NCBI GenBank assembly: GCA_021300535.1
Contig: JAJTED010000044.1
Span: 1 to 35,884, forward strand
Source of the DNA: Planctomycetaceae bacterium
GTDB lineage: Bacteria > Planctomycetota > Planctomycetia > Pirellulales > UBA1268
Direction of reading: 5' to 3'
DNA: 35,884 nucleotides
The notes below the pieces were generated by a model. The model did no database searches. It saw only the letters and a program-made list of their open reading frames with translations, and was not told the origin of the DNA. Positions 1-9,665 of the stretch are shown one piece after another (position 1 is the first letter of the stretch; each line of letters starts with the position of its first letter). The translations under genes were made by a program, and so were the position numbers.

Positions 1-2835
1 GGCAATGAAGAGCAGCTCATCCCAGAGCCGGTCGAGCTCCTTCGCCTCGGCTTCGTTGAGCATGAGCCGGCGGAGATGGTCGTCCTCGCGGTAGTAGAGA
101 TTCAGCGTGATCACCTCGTCCACCGGCACGATGCGGCCGTAGCAGACCGCCTGCGGAAAGAGGCTGCGGAAGTCGGTGAACGCGGCCTCGAACCGCCGCC
201 ACGCGGCGGAATCCTTGCGGGCCACGATCGGCAGCGAAGGCACGAGGCCCGTGGGCACCGCGGCATCGCCGGGATTCGCCGCCACTTCGAGCTGAACGCT
301 CGCGTCGTCGGCAGCAGCTGGATGGAGCGTGCCCTCGACCACGAGCTCACAGCCCTCGACCAGATCGGCCGGAATCGCGCACGTGAGCGCGTGGGGGGCC
401 TGCATGCATAGATCATGGGCCTCGGCGGCAAGGCCTTGCGGATGTCGGCCGAAGACCGCGGGGTCGAGGCCCGCGGCGACGTCCCGGTGACCCTTGTCGG
501 CCGGGCTCACCGCCCCATCCGGCGACGGCTGCATGCCGGAGAGCAGCGGGCCCAACGGCGAGAGCAGGAGCCGCCGCAGTCGGGCGTCGGGCGAGTCGTC
601 TTTTTCGAGGCCGGCGGCGTCGCCGAGGCCGGCACCGTCGCCCGCGAGCAGTCGCTCGAACTCGGCGGCGATCGTGGCCCGCTCTGTCGGCCCGGCCGCC
701 GACCTCCACCGCGCCAGCAGGGAACCGGTCGGGATCGTCCAGCCGCCGGTCGAGCCCTCGGGCTCCGCCGCGAAGTGCCAGACGTTCGCATTGCCCTGCC
801 GATCCACGTGCGGATTCGAGGCGAGGATGTCGGCCGATACGTCACGGGCCAGGTCCCACTCGCGGTCGCCCGCGCGGATCGTGAGCTCGACGCGGGTGAG
901 GTCGCAGCTTGCGTCGCCGTCGCGGGCCCCCACGACGACGGCCACGACTTCGCCCTTCCGCACGGGAAGCGGGCCGAACGGCCCGAACGCGGGTTCGCGA
1001 TTCGCGTCGCTCGTGAGTGCCTCGCGGGTCTTGCCCCGCCACACCTCGACCGACACGGCCGTGCCGTTCCCGCAGCCGCGGTGGGCTCGGATCGCTTTGC
1101 CGCGAATCTCCACGGCTCCCGTGATCGGGCTCCGCCAGCCGACGATCACGCGATGCTTTACGTCGGGATGCACGACCACGCTGTGCGGATCGACCGTGCC
1201 GGGAATGCGGAACGGCTCGTCCGACGAGTTGGCGATCGCCCGCAGTTCTCCCTGGCCTCGCCAGCCGTTGACCGCGTCCCAGCCCGCGACTTTTTCCAGC
1301 TTCTTGTCGAGCAGCCCGATGAACGCCGGCTCGGTCGCCCCGAAGCCCAGATACGCAAGCCAGGCTGCAAGCAGCCGCGGATCGACGGCGTGCTTCTCGG
1401 CCAGCGCGGCGACCTTCGCGTCGAGGGCGGCGGCCGGCACCGCGGGCTCCGCCATGGCCTCGGACACCGCCGCGAGACATTTTGCCGCGGTCGAAGCCAC
1501 CCGCGCGCGGTCGGCGGCGAGCCTGGCCACCCTAGACCGTACGAGCGAGAGCGGCAGATCGGCCCGGCCCGGGGCCACGAGCCGCGGATTCCGCCAGACG
1601 ACGACGTCGTGGTCGCGGCCGTCGCCGGCATCGCCGGCCGCGAGCCGGATCGTGACGGGGCTCCCGTCTTTCGGCACCGCGAGCTTGACGCGGAATTCTT
1701 GCCGCTCTTCGAGGGGCGTCACGGCCTCCATTCAGGAGGGCGGGCCATCTTCCGCGCCGAACTGGCGGACGATCTGGCCGGCAGCGTTGAACTTCCAGGC
1801 AGCCTGCTGCCACTGGGCCACGAGTGCGGCGACCGCCGCGGCGTCCTCGGGCTGCGCGGCCTTCCAGCGGCCGCGCAGGGAATCGAGGATCGCGGACGGC
1901 GGTCTCGGCGATCCGGCTTCGTCCGCCGCAAGCGCGGCATGAAGAGCGCCGAGATACTTCGGGCTCAGGCCCCGCTCGCGGGCCACCGCGGCCACGGCAT
2001 CGCCACCCTGCGCGAGGCGATCGCGTTCGACGAGGGTCGCGAGCAGGTATTTCTCGACCGGCAGGAAGCCCTCGTGCCCGACGTCAAGCTTGACTCGTTG
2101 CAGCACCGTCGTCTGCGCGCTCGCCGCAGCCGCGTCGAGAGGCTGGGAATACCTCGCGTAGAACCGCTTGAGCCGTGCCACCGCCTCGTCGGCGAAGTCG
2201 CGCCGGGAATCGCCTGCCGAGAACCGCAGCCCATCGGGCAGGAGCACGGCGTGGGCCGCGATCCCCTTGGCGGCGTCGAGATACTTGGTCGCCAGGCTCG
2301 GCGACATGACGAGCGATTGCCCGGTGTTCGTGAAACCCTCGCCCGCGCCGCCGTCGGCAGGAAACTCCTTGGCGGGGTCGAGCCCATCGACGCCCGTGAG
2401 ATCGCGGATCGTGTGCGTGTATTCGGCGTTGTTGAGCCGGCGCAGGACGACGCGGCCCGGATCGCCGGCATGGGCCCGCGCCTCGGCCGCAAGGAACGCC
2501 CGCAGCCAATCGGCGAGAAGCTGCATGAGCTTGGCATGCCTGCCGAGCCCGGCGGGATCGGCCGTGAAGGAGAGGTCGACCTCTCCCTCCGCAGAGTCGC
2601 CCGAGTGGCAGGCGATGCAGTAGCGGGTCAGCACCGGCCTAGCGGCGGCAAAGCCCGCGGCGGATGCCTCGGCGGCGTGCGCGGCTTCGGGAAGGCCGGT
2701 GGCCAGGAAGGGAGTCAGGAGCCAGCCGGTGAGCAGGAGCCGGACGCACGTGACCGCCGCACTGACGCATTGCCACGTGACCAACCGCGGACGGCGGGCG
2801 GCCGATGCCGCAAGACGAGGCACATTTGGCTGCAT
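1..2835 (-). pseudogene. DUF1587-type planctomycete cytochrome, interrupted by one in-frame TGA; 3' end beyond window
   Basis: From the start at 2835 the frame gives a long N-terminal signal (hydrophobic to about residue 54), a heme-binding CIACH at residues 73-77, and a DUF1587 segment (RRLNNAEYTHTIRDLTGVD, then a region ending near DGLRFS). After residue 367 the frame meets TGA at 1734-1732. It then stays open in the same frame for 577 codons to the window edge, starting MEAVTPLEERQEFRVKL. In homologues this place usually reads W-(L/M)-E-x-V-(T/S)-P-L, so the TGA sits where TGG (Trp) is expected. The downstream part is clearly coding (for example GWRSPITGAVEIRGKAIRAH). Family members are exported multidomain heme proteins with no settled function. 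I infer one ancestral gene with a nonsense mutation or a base error; the upstream half alone would make a 367-residue protein. Confidence 0.8.
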
Positions 2836-2951
2836 GGCACAGAATCCGCCGGTGTCGCTGCGGTCGGAGACCTCGACTTACACATGGTATCGACATCCCC
2901 GGATTCTGTCGACGGTTTTTGGCAGGCATGTGGCGTCGAGGAATCCGCGGA
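2836..2951. other. Intergenic spacer, DUF1587 gene to ceramidase-like gene
   Basis: A 116-bp gap between the stop of the ceramidase-like gene and the start of the DUF1587 gene, both on the minus strand. I see no hairpin with a T-run and no convincing promoter. Confidence 0.4.
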
Positions 2952-4223
2952 TCAGCGGTCTTCGTGCCGGGCCAGTTCCACCAGCTGGTCGATCAACGCC
3001 TCGCCGTCACCGGGCTCGAGGCCCGCGGGCGCGGCGCCGACCTCGTATCCTCCCTCGGCGAACGCCCCGCGGTGCGGCCAGTAGCCGTTCCAGCCATTGG
3101 TCAGCGTGGCGAGCAGCACCGGCCTCTCCAGCCGCCGGCGGAGGTCGACCGCCAACTCGCCGAACAGTTCGACCGGTGCGGCGACGACGAAGGCGGCACC
3201 CACGTGCCAGACGGCGATGTCGATCTCATGGCCGCGGATGACGACCGTCTTGGAGCGGCAGACGAGATTTCCCCCCTCGATGGCCGGTATCGGCCGCGTG
3301 GCCTGAGCCAGCGTGCGGACGAAGGCGCCGGCCGTCTCGCCGATGCGATCGACGTTCCGCGGATCTTCCTGCGTCGCCATCCAGGGATGGACGTTGCCCG
3401 CCGCGCCGAGCACGAACAGGCTCTTGCCATCGGGAATGTTGGCGTCGAGCCAGGTGCAGGCGGCGCCGGGATAGTCGCTGCTGATCATGCGGCTGGCCTT
3501 GCCGAACACGACCGGGTGGGCCCCGAGACTCCAGACGTTGACCTGCCGGGGACCGTTGACCTGGCGAAACTGAAGCAGCGTGCAGGTCGGATCGGGCGCC
3601 GGACGCGGCGGATGGTCGGCGATCGTCTGCGGGTTCCAGCACATGCGGATCGTGCCATCGACCAGCACCCGGCGGTTGTATCCCAGGCCGAGGGCGGCCT
3701 CCTGGATCCAGGCCGTCACGGGATGGCAGAGGTCGTTCGCCCGGCGGACGGCGTCGAGGATCTTCGGCTGGATCGACTGCAGGTAGTCGTCGGATGGAAA
3801 CGGCCCCGAGTGCGTGTGGCTGGTGCTGACGAGGACGTGGGCCGCGTCGGTGTCGATTGACTGGGCGATCTCCGTCCGCAGCCGACGGCAGGCCGCGTTG
3901 GGCAACACGCACAGGTCGAGACCGACGAGCACGGCCGTGCGGCTCCCCTCCTTGAGGACGCAGGCGCGGGCCAGCAGCGGGAGATGGACGCCGTCGCTGC
4001 CCGACCTGCCACGCGGCTCCGGATATCCCATCAGCGGCACGGACGGGTGCGGCGTGATGTCGCTGGAGCCGAAACCGCACCGCAGGTGCACCGCGGGCGG
4101 CATCACGGACGGCGTCGGAGCCTGCTCGAGGGGCCGTGCCGCCGGCGCTGCGGGCGGCGGGTCGGCCGCCTGGGGCCCAAACCCCATCACGGCCCCGACG
4201 ATCGAGCACACGACGACGGTCAT
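2952..4223 (-). CDS. Neutral ceramidase-like metal-dependent hydrolase, exported
   Basis: A 423-residue product from the ATG at 4223. The frame stays open upstream to 4460, but I chose 4223 because it puts a signal peptide first (MTVVVCSIVGAVMGFGPQAA). Motifs fit the N-terminal domain of the neutral/alkaline ceramidase family (Pfam PF04734): GFGSSDITPHPSVPLMGY near the start, STSHTHSGPFPSDDY (the HTHSGP metal-binding motif), SLGAHPVVFG (His), and LGAAGNVHPW. The immunoglobulin-like C-terminal domain of true ceramidases is absent, as is common in planctomycete homologues. In the family, zinc-dependent ceramidases cleave the amide bond of N-acyl sphingoid lipids. The substrate here is unknown and could be another amide. 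It lies 294 bp downstream of the giant fusion gene and may be cotranscribed with it. Confidence 0.8.
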   Translation of the reverse strand: MTVVVCSIVGAVMGFGPQAADPPPAAPAARPLEQAPTPSVMPPAVHLRCGFGSSDITPHPSVPLMGYPEPRGRSGSDGVHLPLLARACVLKEGSRTAVLVGLDLCVLPNAACRRLRTEIAQSIDTDAAHVLVSTSHTHSGPFPSDDYLQSIQPKILDAVRRANDLCHPVTAWIQEAALGLGYNRRVLVDGTIRMCWNPQTIADHPPRPAPDPTCTLLQFRQVNGPRQVNVWSLGAHPVVFGKASRMISSDYPGAACTWLDANIPDGKSLFVLGAAGNVHPWMATQEDPRNVDRIGETAGAFVRTLAQATRPIPAIEGGNLVCRSKTVVIRGHEIDIAVWHVGAAFVVAAPVELFGELAVDLRRRLERPVLLATLTNGWNGYWPHRGAFAEGGYEVGAAPAGLEPGDGEALIDQLVELARHEDR

Positions 4224-4517
4224 CGTGGCCGGATGCCGCGACACCTTCGTGATCCTGCCGTGACGAACGGCCTGGCCCGCCAGGCAGGAGGGCTGCCGCG
4301 CCACGGCGACGTCAGCCGGATTCGGCGCCCAGCGCCCGAACATTCTCGGCCGGAACGACGAGCAGAACCCCTGCCAATCCATAATGCGAAAGCCCCTGAA
4401 GGGGAAGCGCCCCTGCACGCCGCGTCGGCTCGGCACCGCAAACCCGCACGGCTTTGCCAACCGGCCGGAGTCTACCTTCCGCGGATGGCTGGCGAAACAA
4501 ACAGCGGGGTCACGCGG
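4224..4517. other. Intergenic region with a CCCC-TGAA-GGGG palindrome
   Basis: A 294-bp spacer between two minus-strand genes. It holds a perfect 4-bp stem palindrome CCCCTGAAGGGG (4393-4404) followed at once by AGCGCCCCT, which offers an alternative pairing. There is no T-run. It could be a weak structure after the fusion gene or part of a leader for the ceramidase-like gene. I see no gene. Confidence 0.35.
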
Positions 4518-7500
4518 TCATTGCGCACCGTCGCCTGTCGACGGGTCGCGCAGCCAGGCGAGGATGTCGGCGACATCCTGGGGGGTGAGCACCCTGGCGA
4601 GCGAATCCGGCATCAGCGACACCGGGCTCGCCGAGAGTTCTTCGATGTCCTTCCGCAGCACCGTCCGCGTCTTTCCCTCCTGCTGCTTGAGCGTCACGCT
4701 GGAGGCCGTCTCGGCCGCCAGCAGGCCGGTGAACACCTGGCCGCCGGTGGTGACCAGGGTATACGACGTATAGCCACCGGAGATTTGCGCGCTGGGGGCG
4801 AGAATCGACAACAGCAGGGTTTGCTCGGGCTGCTGCGCCTCCGCCGTCAACGACGGCCCCACCACCACGCCCAGGCCGTGGGCCTGATGGCAGACACCGC
4901 AGTGTTGTTTGAACAATGCAGCGCCGCGGGCCCGGTCCCGCGGCCTGGCCAGGGCCTGGGAATACTCGGCGATCTGTCCGTCGACGTTCGCCACCAGTTT
5001 GGCGAATTGGGCATGGGCCCGCCGGGCGAGCGTCGCGTCGGGATGCCGCTCGAGTGCCGTCCGCTGCATGGCGGTGCATGCCGATGCCGGGAGGGCTCCC
5101 GCCTCCAGGGCATCGACCACGGCCGGCAGCCGGTCGGTGCGGGCGAAGCAGGCCTCCAGGATCGCCTCGCGGACGACCGGCGTGGCCGCCTCGAAGTTGC
5201 GGATCAAGGCCGCCGTGACGGCGGGGTCGTTTTCGGAGGCGAGTTCCCGCACGGCCGCCAGCCGCGACTCGGGCTCCGCGAGGGTTTCGCCGACCCGCGT
5301 TGTGAGACCCGCGATCCGCCGCTCGCGCTCGCCGCCGGTCTCGATCTTCATCAGCCGGACAAGATCCCGGGCGGCGGCGGCAACGACGGGATCGGCATCT
5401 GCCGTCGCCGCCCGCACGGCCGCTACGGTCGCCGGCTCGAGGTTTACCGCCACGGGCGCGTTGAACGCATTCCGCAGCCCCTGCCAGGCCGTCTTCCGCA
5501 ACGACTCGTCAGAACACCGGGCCAGCGCCGCGATCGCCGCCGCGAACTCGTCGGGAGCCCGGCGGGCGGCAATGGCCGTGGCCAGCGGGCCCACGAGCGC
5601 ACCGGCCTTGCCGATCGCCTCCGGCTTCGACAGCAAGGCGTCGAGCATCCGACCGGCACGACCCGCGAGCCCCGTCATCACCGCCGCGTCCATCCAGGGC
5701 ACGTCGCCCGAACGCCGGGCGATTTCCGCCAGCGTGTCGAGCGCCTGCGGGTCGTTCACGCCACCCAGGGCGATCGCCACCCGCCGCACCACGTCGGCGT
5801 CCGGATCCTCCGCCAAGCCGCGAACCGCCGCGCGGAGTTCCGGGTCGGCAAGCTGCGGCTCGGCGATGGCCACGGCGTGGATGCGGACCGCGGCGTCGGG
5901 ATGCCGGAGGCCGATGCGGACGTCCTGCGGAGCCGCCATGCCCAGGGATTCGAGCGTGCGGAGGGCGTTGATGGCCGTGGTGCGAACGGCCGTCGGCGTG
6001 ATCAGCCGGCGGATGAGCGGCACCGCGGCCGCGACATCGCCACGTTGCACCAGGAGCCGGCGGGCGGTCTGCCGGCGCCAGAACCGCTCGCTCGCCAGTT
6101 CCTGCACCAGGGCGGGCGTGTCCAGCCCGCTCATGTCGGCCGCGGCCTGCGGGGCCCGCTTCTCGGGCACGATCTTCCAGATCCGGCCGCGGTCCTTGCC
6201 GTGGTCGAGCTCATACTGCTGCTGCAAGTAACGCGGAATCGCCGAGTAGTCCTCGATGATCTCGCGGTAGAAGTCCACGACGGCCATGCCGCCGTCGGGT
6301 GCGTGGGCCAGGGCGATGGCATGGAACCAGACGTCCGTCGAGGTGAAGAACTCGCTCTCCGCCTCGGCGGGGATGCGCGTGAACTTCATGGTCCCTTTGT
6401 CACGGACGAGCGCCCCGCGGGTGATGATGTTCTGCGACGGCTCGCAGGCGAAGCATTGGCCGGCCAGGCCGGGAAGTGCCGTGTCGTCGTAGAACAACGG
6501 GCCGCATAACGAGGTGAAGTAGCCGCTGGCGGCCGATTCCGCGACGCCGTACCGCTGCCGGTAGAACTCGGCAAACTCCGCGTTCTCGGCCCGCTTGGTC
6601 CGCCAGGGATGCGGGCGGCTGGTGGGATAGGCGCGTTCGTCGCGGGTGGCCTTTCGCTGGACGGAGCCGAGCGCATAGTCGGGGTTGCGGACCAACGCCT
6701 GCCAAGGGACGGGGGCCGAGAGGATCACGGGCGTCGTCGTGTTGATGACGAGCTTCTCGCCGCGGTCGGTGAACGTGAGGCCGAAGGTCTGGGTGAAGCC
6801 CACCAGGGGTTCGATGGCCGAGCCGTCGGCCTTGAAGCGGAAGTCGCACATGGGGAGATCGACTGGCGCGGCGAGCCGGGGTCCGGTGATCCGCCCGCCG
6901 CCGGATCCGCTGGCTCCGGCATAGATCCAATCGTCGTGTCCCCACTGCGGCTGACTGACGCCCCGCTCGAAAATGCCGGCGGCGAGTCCTTCGAAGAGCA
7001 CCTCGCGAATCTCGGCCACGCCGTCGCCGTCTCGATCGGCCAAAAAGATGATCTGCGGGGCGGCGACGGCGATGATGCCGTCGCGGGCGGGGCAGATGCC
7101 ATAGCAGCCCGGCAGCCGGTCGGCAAACACCGTCGCCTTGTCCATGCGGCCGTCGCCGTCGGTATCGGTGAGCAGCTTGACGGTGCCGTAGGTCGCCGCG
7201 GCGGCTTTTTCCTTGGCCTCCGGACCGGCGGTGATCCGGCGGACCTGCGTGTCCAGTCGCCCGGCCTTGTTCAGTTCCTCGATGTCGAACTGTCCCTCCA
7301 GGTTGTAGCCGTGGAGTTCCGAGACGAAGAGCCGGCCGCGGGCATCCCAGCACACGCCCGAGGGCTCGTTGATGAGCGGTTCGGCGGCGATCAACTCGAC
7401 GGACAGGCCGGCGGGCAGGCGGAAGGTCTGCCGGGAGGCCGCGGGCGAGAGCGGCTGCGGCGCGTCGTCGGGCCGGGGGATGGCGCCGCGGCCCGTCGAG

Positions 7501-9440
7501 TCGGTGGCGGCCTTGGTTGCCGAGGCCAGGCGAAACACGCCCTGGCCGGTCGGCGAACTGGTCAGCACGTACGCCTCGCCGTCGGCGTCCGAGCCGAACC
7601 CGAAGATCGGCTGGCCGCTCCAGGGGATCGTGAGGTTCGTGACGCGGCCGGTGGCCGGGTCGCGGTTCAAGGCCCAGAGCCGGCCCGACACGAAGTCGCC
7701 ATACAGATAGGCACCGACGAGTTCCGGAATCGCCTGGCCGCGGTAGACGAAGCCGCCGACGATGCTCTTGCCGACCCGGTGGTCATACTCCCAGACCGAA
7801 TCGACCAATGGCCCGGCGACCTCGGGACGGTTGCCGAACGGCCGCGTCCCCTCGCGGACGCTCCAGCCGTAGTTGCCGCCCTTGGTGACGATGTTCACCT
7901 CCTCCAACTGATCCTGCCCGACGTCGGCGGCCCAGAGCGTGCCGGTGGCAACGTCGAAGGCGATCTGCCAGGGGTTGCGAAACCCGAAGGCGAAGATCTC
8001 GCCGCGGGCGTTCGCCCTGCCGGCAAACGGGTTGTCGGCAGGGATCGCATAGGCCTTGCCCTCGGCCCGTCGATCGACGTCGATCCGCAGAATCTTGCCG
8101 AGCAGGGTGTCGAGCCTCTGGCCGTTGCCGAACGGGTCGTCGCGGCTTCCTCCGTCGCCCAGCCCCCAGTAGAGAAAGCCGTCGGGGCCGAAGGCGATCG
8201 AGCCGCCGTTGTGGTTCCAGAAGGGCTGGTCGACCGCGAGCACGATTTCCTCGCTCGCCGGGTCGGCCCGGTCCGGGTCCGTGCGACTGACCTTGAACCG
8301 GGCCAGCCGCTCGACCCGCTTCTCGCCCTTGAGGCTGTAGGTGACGAAGAACTCGCCGTTGTCCTTGAACCGCGGATGAAACGCGAGCCCGAGGAGGCCT
8401 TCTTCGTTGTACGTGCCCCAGGGCGACGTGCCGGGCCGCAGGTCGAGAAACAGCTTGCCGGCGACCGCCCCCGGCTTGAAGACGTGGATCATCCCCGCCT
8501 GATCGAGGACGAAGCGACGACCGGAGCCGTCGCCGGAATGGGTCACGACGATGGGCCGCAGCGGCACCACGGGAGTGCCATCTTTCGACTCCGGCGACCA
8601 GCCCTCCCAGGTGGCGTCAGGCAACGCGGGCACGGCGGCGACTGCGGCAGTGCCGTCGGCGAACGGGATCGCGCCACCATCGGCCGGGAGGTTTCGCACC
8701 TTGATCGAGCGATAGGCCACCTCGTCGCCGTGGTCCTGGAGGCAGACGTGGCCGCGGTCAGCCCTGCCGAACTTCGGGAAGGCGGCGAACTTGCTCTTGG
8801 CGACGCGCTCGTGCCAGTCCTTGCTTCCCTTCTGAAACCGCTCGTACACCACGCCATTGACCGCCACCTCGCCGTCGCCCGGGGCGACCCGTAGGTAAAC
8901 GTGATTCCATGTTCCGGCGGGCCGCGTGGCGTCGAGATGCTGTGGCGGCTTTCGGCCGACGGCCTCCTCGAGCTTTCGCACCCAGTCGGGCACGAGCGGC
9001 GCGTACAGCTGGTAGAGCCAACCGGACTTCTGGGGATCCTTGCCGGCGGCGTTGTCCAACACCTGCACCTCCGGCCCGGTCTTCCACGGCGCGTTCTCCT
9101 CTTCGGTGACGTGGAACATGATGCCGCTGTTGCCGCCCGGAGCGATGCGGTATTCGAGCTGGAGCTCGAAGGCCTCGAACTGGTCACGGGTCACGATGTC
9201 GCCGGCCCCCCGGGCCGCCCGCACGACCGCGCCGTCGTGGACCTTCCAGCCCGCGTTCAGCGACTCCTGGCGGAAGGAGCGGAAGGCGCCGGCGCTGGTG
9301 CCGTCGAAAAGCAGCTTCCAGCCGGCCCGCTTCTCGGCCTCGCTGAGCGTGTTCGGAGCCTGCTCCGCCAGGACGGACGTCAGCGGGGCTGCCAGGGCGA
9401 GGATCAGGGCCGGAAGGAACGGTCTCGGCACAATCGGCAT
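4518..9440 (-). CDS. Giant exported fusion: DUF1080 + PQQ sugar dehydrogenase + PVC propeller + HEAT + cytochrome c
   Basis: The protein has 1640 residues, with a signal peptide (1-25) and GGAG 11 nt before the ATG. In order: a DUF1080 / 3-keto-disaccharide hydrolase-like fold (about 40-252: LFDGTSAGAF, GGNSGIMFHV, EVQVLDN); a soluble aldose-dehydrogenase propeller (about 295-640) with FWNHNGGSIAFG (NHNGG at 409-413, including the family's catalytic His), GLGDGG and FGFRNPWQ; a second PVC-type dehydrogenase propeller (about 673-1110) with two DxDGDG loops (near 759 and 802); HEAT repeats (about 1120-1460); and a C-terminal cytochrome c domain with CGVCH at 1514-1518. Family knowledge: PQQ aldose dehydrogenases oxidise sugars to lactones, and DUF1080 members have been shown to hydrolyse 3-keto-glycosides. 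I infer a periplasmic enzyme that oxidises a sugar or glycoside, passes electrons to its own heme, and may cleave the product. PQQ use is not proven, and the second propeller's substrate is unknown. Confidence 0.9.
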   Translation of the reverse strand: MPIVPRPFLPALILALAAPLTSVLAEQAPNTLSEAEKRAGWKLLFDGTSAGAFRSFRQESLNAGWKVHDGAVVRAARGAGDIVTRDQFEAFELQLEYRIAPGGNSGIMFHVTEEENAPWKTGPEVQVLDNAAGKDPQKSGWLYQLYAPLVPDWVRKLEEAVGRKPPQHLDATRPAGTWNHVYLRVAPGDGEVAVNGVVYERFQKGSKDWHERVAKSKFAAFPKFGRADRGHVCLQDHGDEVAYRSIKVRNLPADGGAIPFADGTAAVAAVPALPDATWEGWSPESKDGTPVVPLRPIVVTHSGDGSGRRFVLDQAGMIHVFKPGAVAGKLFLDLRPGTSPWGTYNEEGLLGLAFHPRFKDNGEFFVTYSLKGEKRVERLARFKVSRTDPDRADPASEEIVLAVDQPFWNHNGGSIAFGPDGFLYWGLGDGGSRDDPFGNGQRLDTLLGKILRIDVDRRAEGKAYAIPADNPFAGRANARGEIFAFGFRNPWQIAFDVATGTLWAADVGQDQLEEVNIVTKGGNYGWSVREGTRPFGNRPEVAGPLVDSVWEYDHRVGKSIVGGFVYRGQAIPELVGAYLYGDFVSGRLWALNRDPATGRVTNLTIPWSGQPIFGFGSDADGEAYVLTSSPTGQGVFRLASATKAATDSTGRGAIPRPDDAPQPLSPAASRQTFRLPAGLSVELIAAEPLINEPSGVCWDARGRLFVSELHGYNLEGQFDIEELNKAGRLDTQVRRITAGPEAKEKAAAATYGTVKLLTDTDGDGRMDKATVFADRLPGCYGICPARDGIIAVAAPQIIFLADRDGDGVAEIREVLFEGLAAGIFERGVSQPQWGHDDWIYAGASGSGGGRITGPRLAAPVDLPMCDFRFKADGSAIEPLVGFTQTFGLTFTDRGEKLVINTTTPVILSAPVPWQALVRNPDYALGSVQRKATRDERAYPTSRPHPWRTKRAENAEFAEFYRQRYGVAESAASGYFTSLCGPLFYDDTALPGLAGQCFACEPSQNIITRGALVRDKGTMKFTRIPAEAESEFFTSTDVWFHAIALAHAPDGGMAVVDFYREIIEDYSAIPRYLQQQYELDHGKDRGRIWKIVPEKRAPQAAADMSGLDTPALVQELASERFWRRQTARRLLVQRGDVAAAVPLIRRLITPTAVRTTAINALRTLESLGMAAPQDVRIGLRHPDAAVRIHAVAIAEPQLADPELRAAVRGLAEDPDADVVRRVAIALGGVNDPQALDTLAEIARRSGDVPWMDAAVMTGLAGRAGRMLDALLSKPEAIGKAGALVGPLATAIAARRAPDEFAAAIAALARCSDESLRKTAWQGLRNAFNAPVAVNLEPATVAAVRAATADADPVVAAAARDLVRLMKIETGGERERRIAGLTTRVGETLAEPESRLAAVRELASENDPAVTAALIRNFEAATPVVREAILEACFARTDRLPAVVDALEAGALPASACTAMQRTALERHPDATLARRAHAQFAKLVANVDGQIAEYSQALARPRDRARGAALFKQHCGVCHQAHGLGVVVGPSLTAEAQQPEQTLLLSILAPSAQISGGYTSYTLVTTGGQVFTGLLAAETASSVTLKQQEGKTRTVLRKDIEELSASPVSLMPDSLARVLTPQDVADILAWLRDPSTGDGAQ

Positions 9441-9504
9441 GGCTGTAACTCTCCGGACTGTTCAAGGCGGAGCGTGGGACGCGGCGCGACGCACTGATCC
9501 GACA

Positions 9505-9510
9505 ATCATA
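9505..9510 (-). promoter_or_regulatory. Possible -10 element upstream of the fusion gene
   Basis: On the minus strand TATGAT (5 of 6 to TATAAT) lies 64 bp upstream of the ATG at 9440, in the 225-bp divergent intergenic region. The best -35 at 17-bp spacing, TTTCGC, is weak. This is a suggestion only. Confidence 0.3.
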
Positions 9511-9665
9511 TGCCGCCGCCGCTCCAGGCGAAACGGAGCGGCTTTTTCGCCGCATGAGGCAGTCTGGCTGAACGACGGGACGAGATGTCGGCGTGACGAC
9601 CAGATCAGGAGGATATCCCCGCCCTCGCACTGCGAACTTTCGTTGCCACACCGAGGTGCCGTGTC

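Noticed and set aside
1732-1734. TGA as selenocysteine or a reassigned Trp codon
   Set aside because: Trp, not Cys, is expected here, no SECIS-like element was recognised, and TGA ends other genes in the window.
415-3084. 889-residue plus-strand open frame opposite the DUF1587 gene
   Set aside because: No family resemblance, Arg/Gly/His-rich; it is the antisense shadow common at this GC content. The minus strand carries recognisable domains.
3984-8894. Long plus-strand frames of 841 and 761 residues opposite the fusion gene
   Set aside because: Antisense to the giant fusion, no motifs, and the minus strand is clearly coding.
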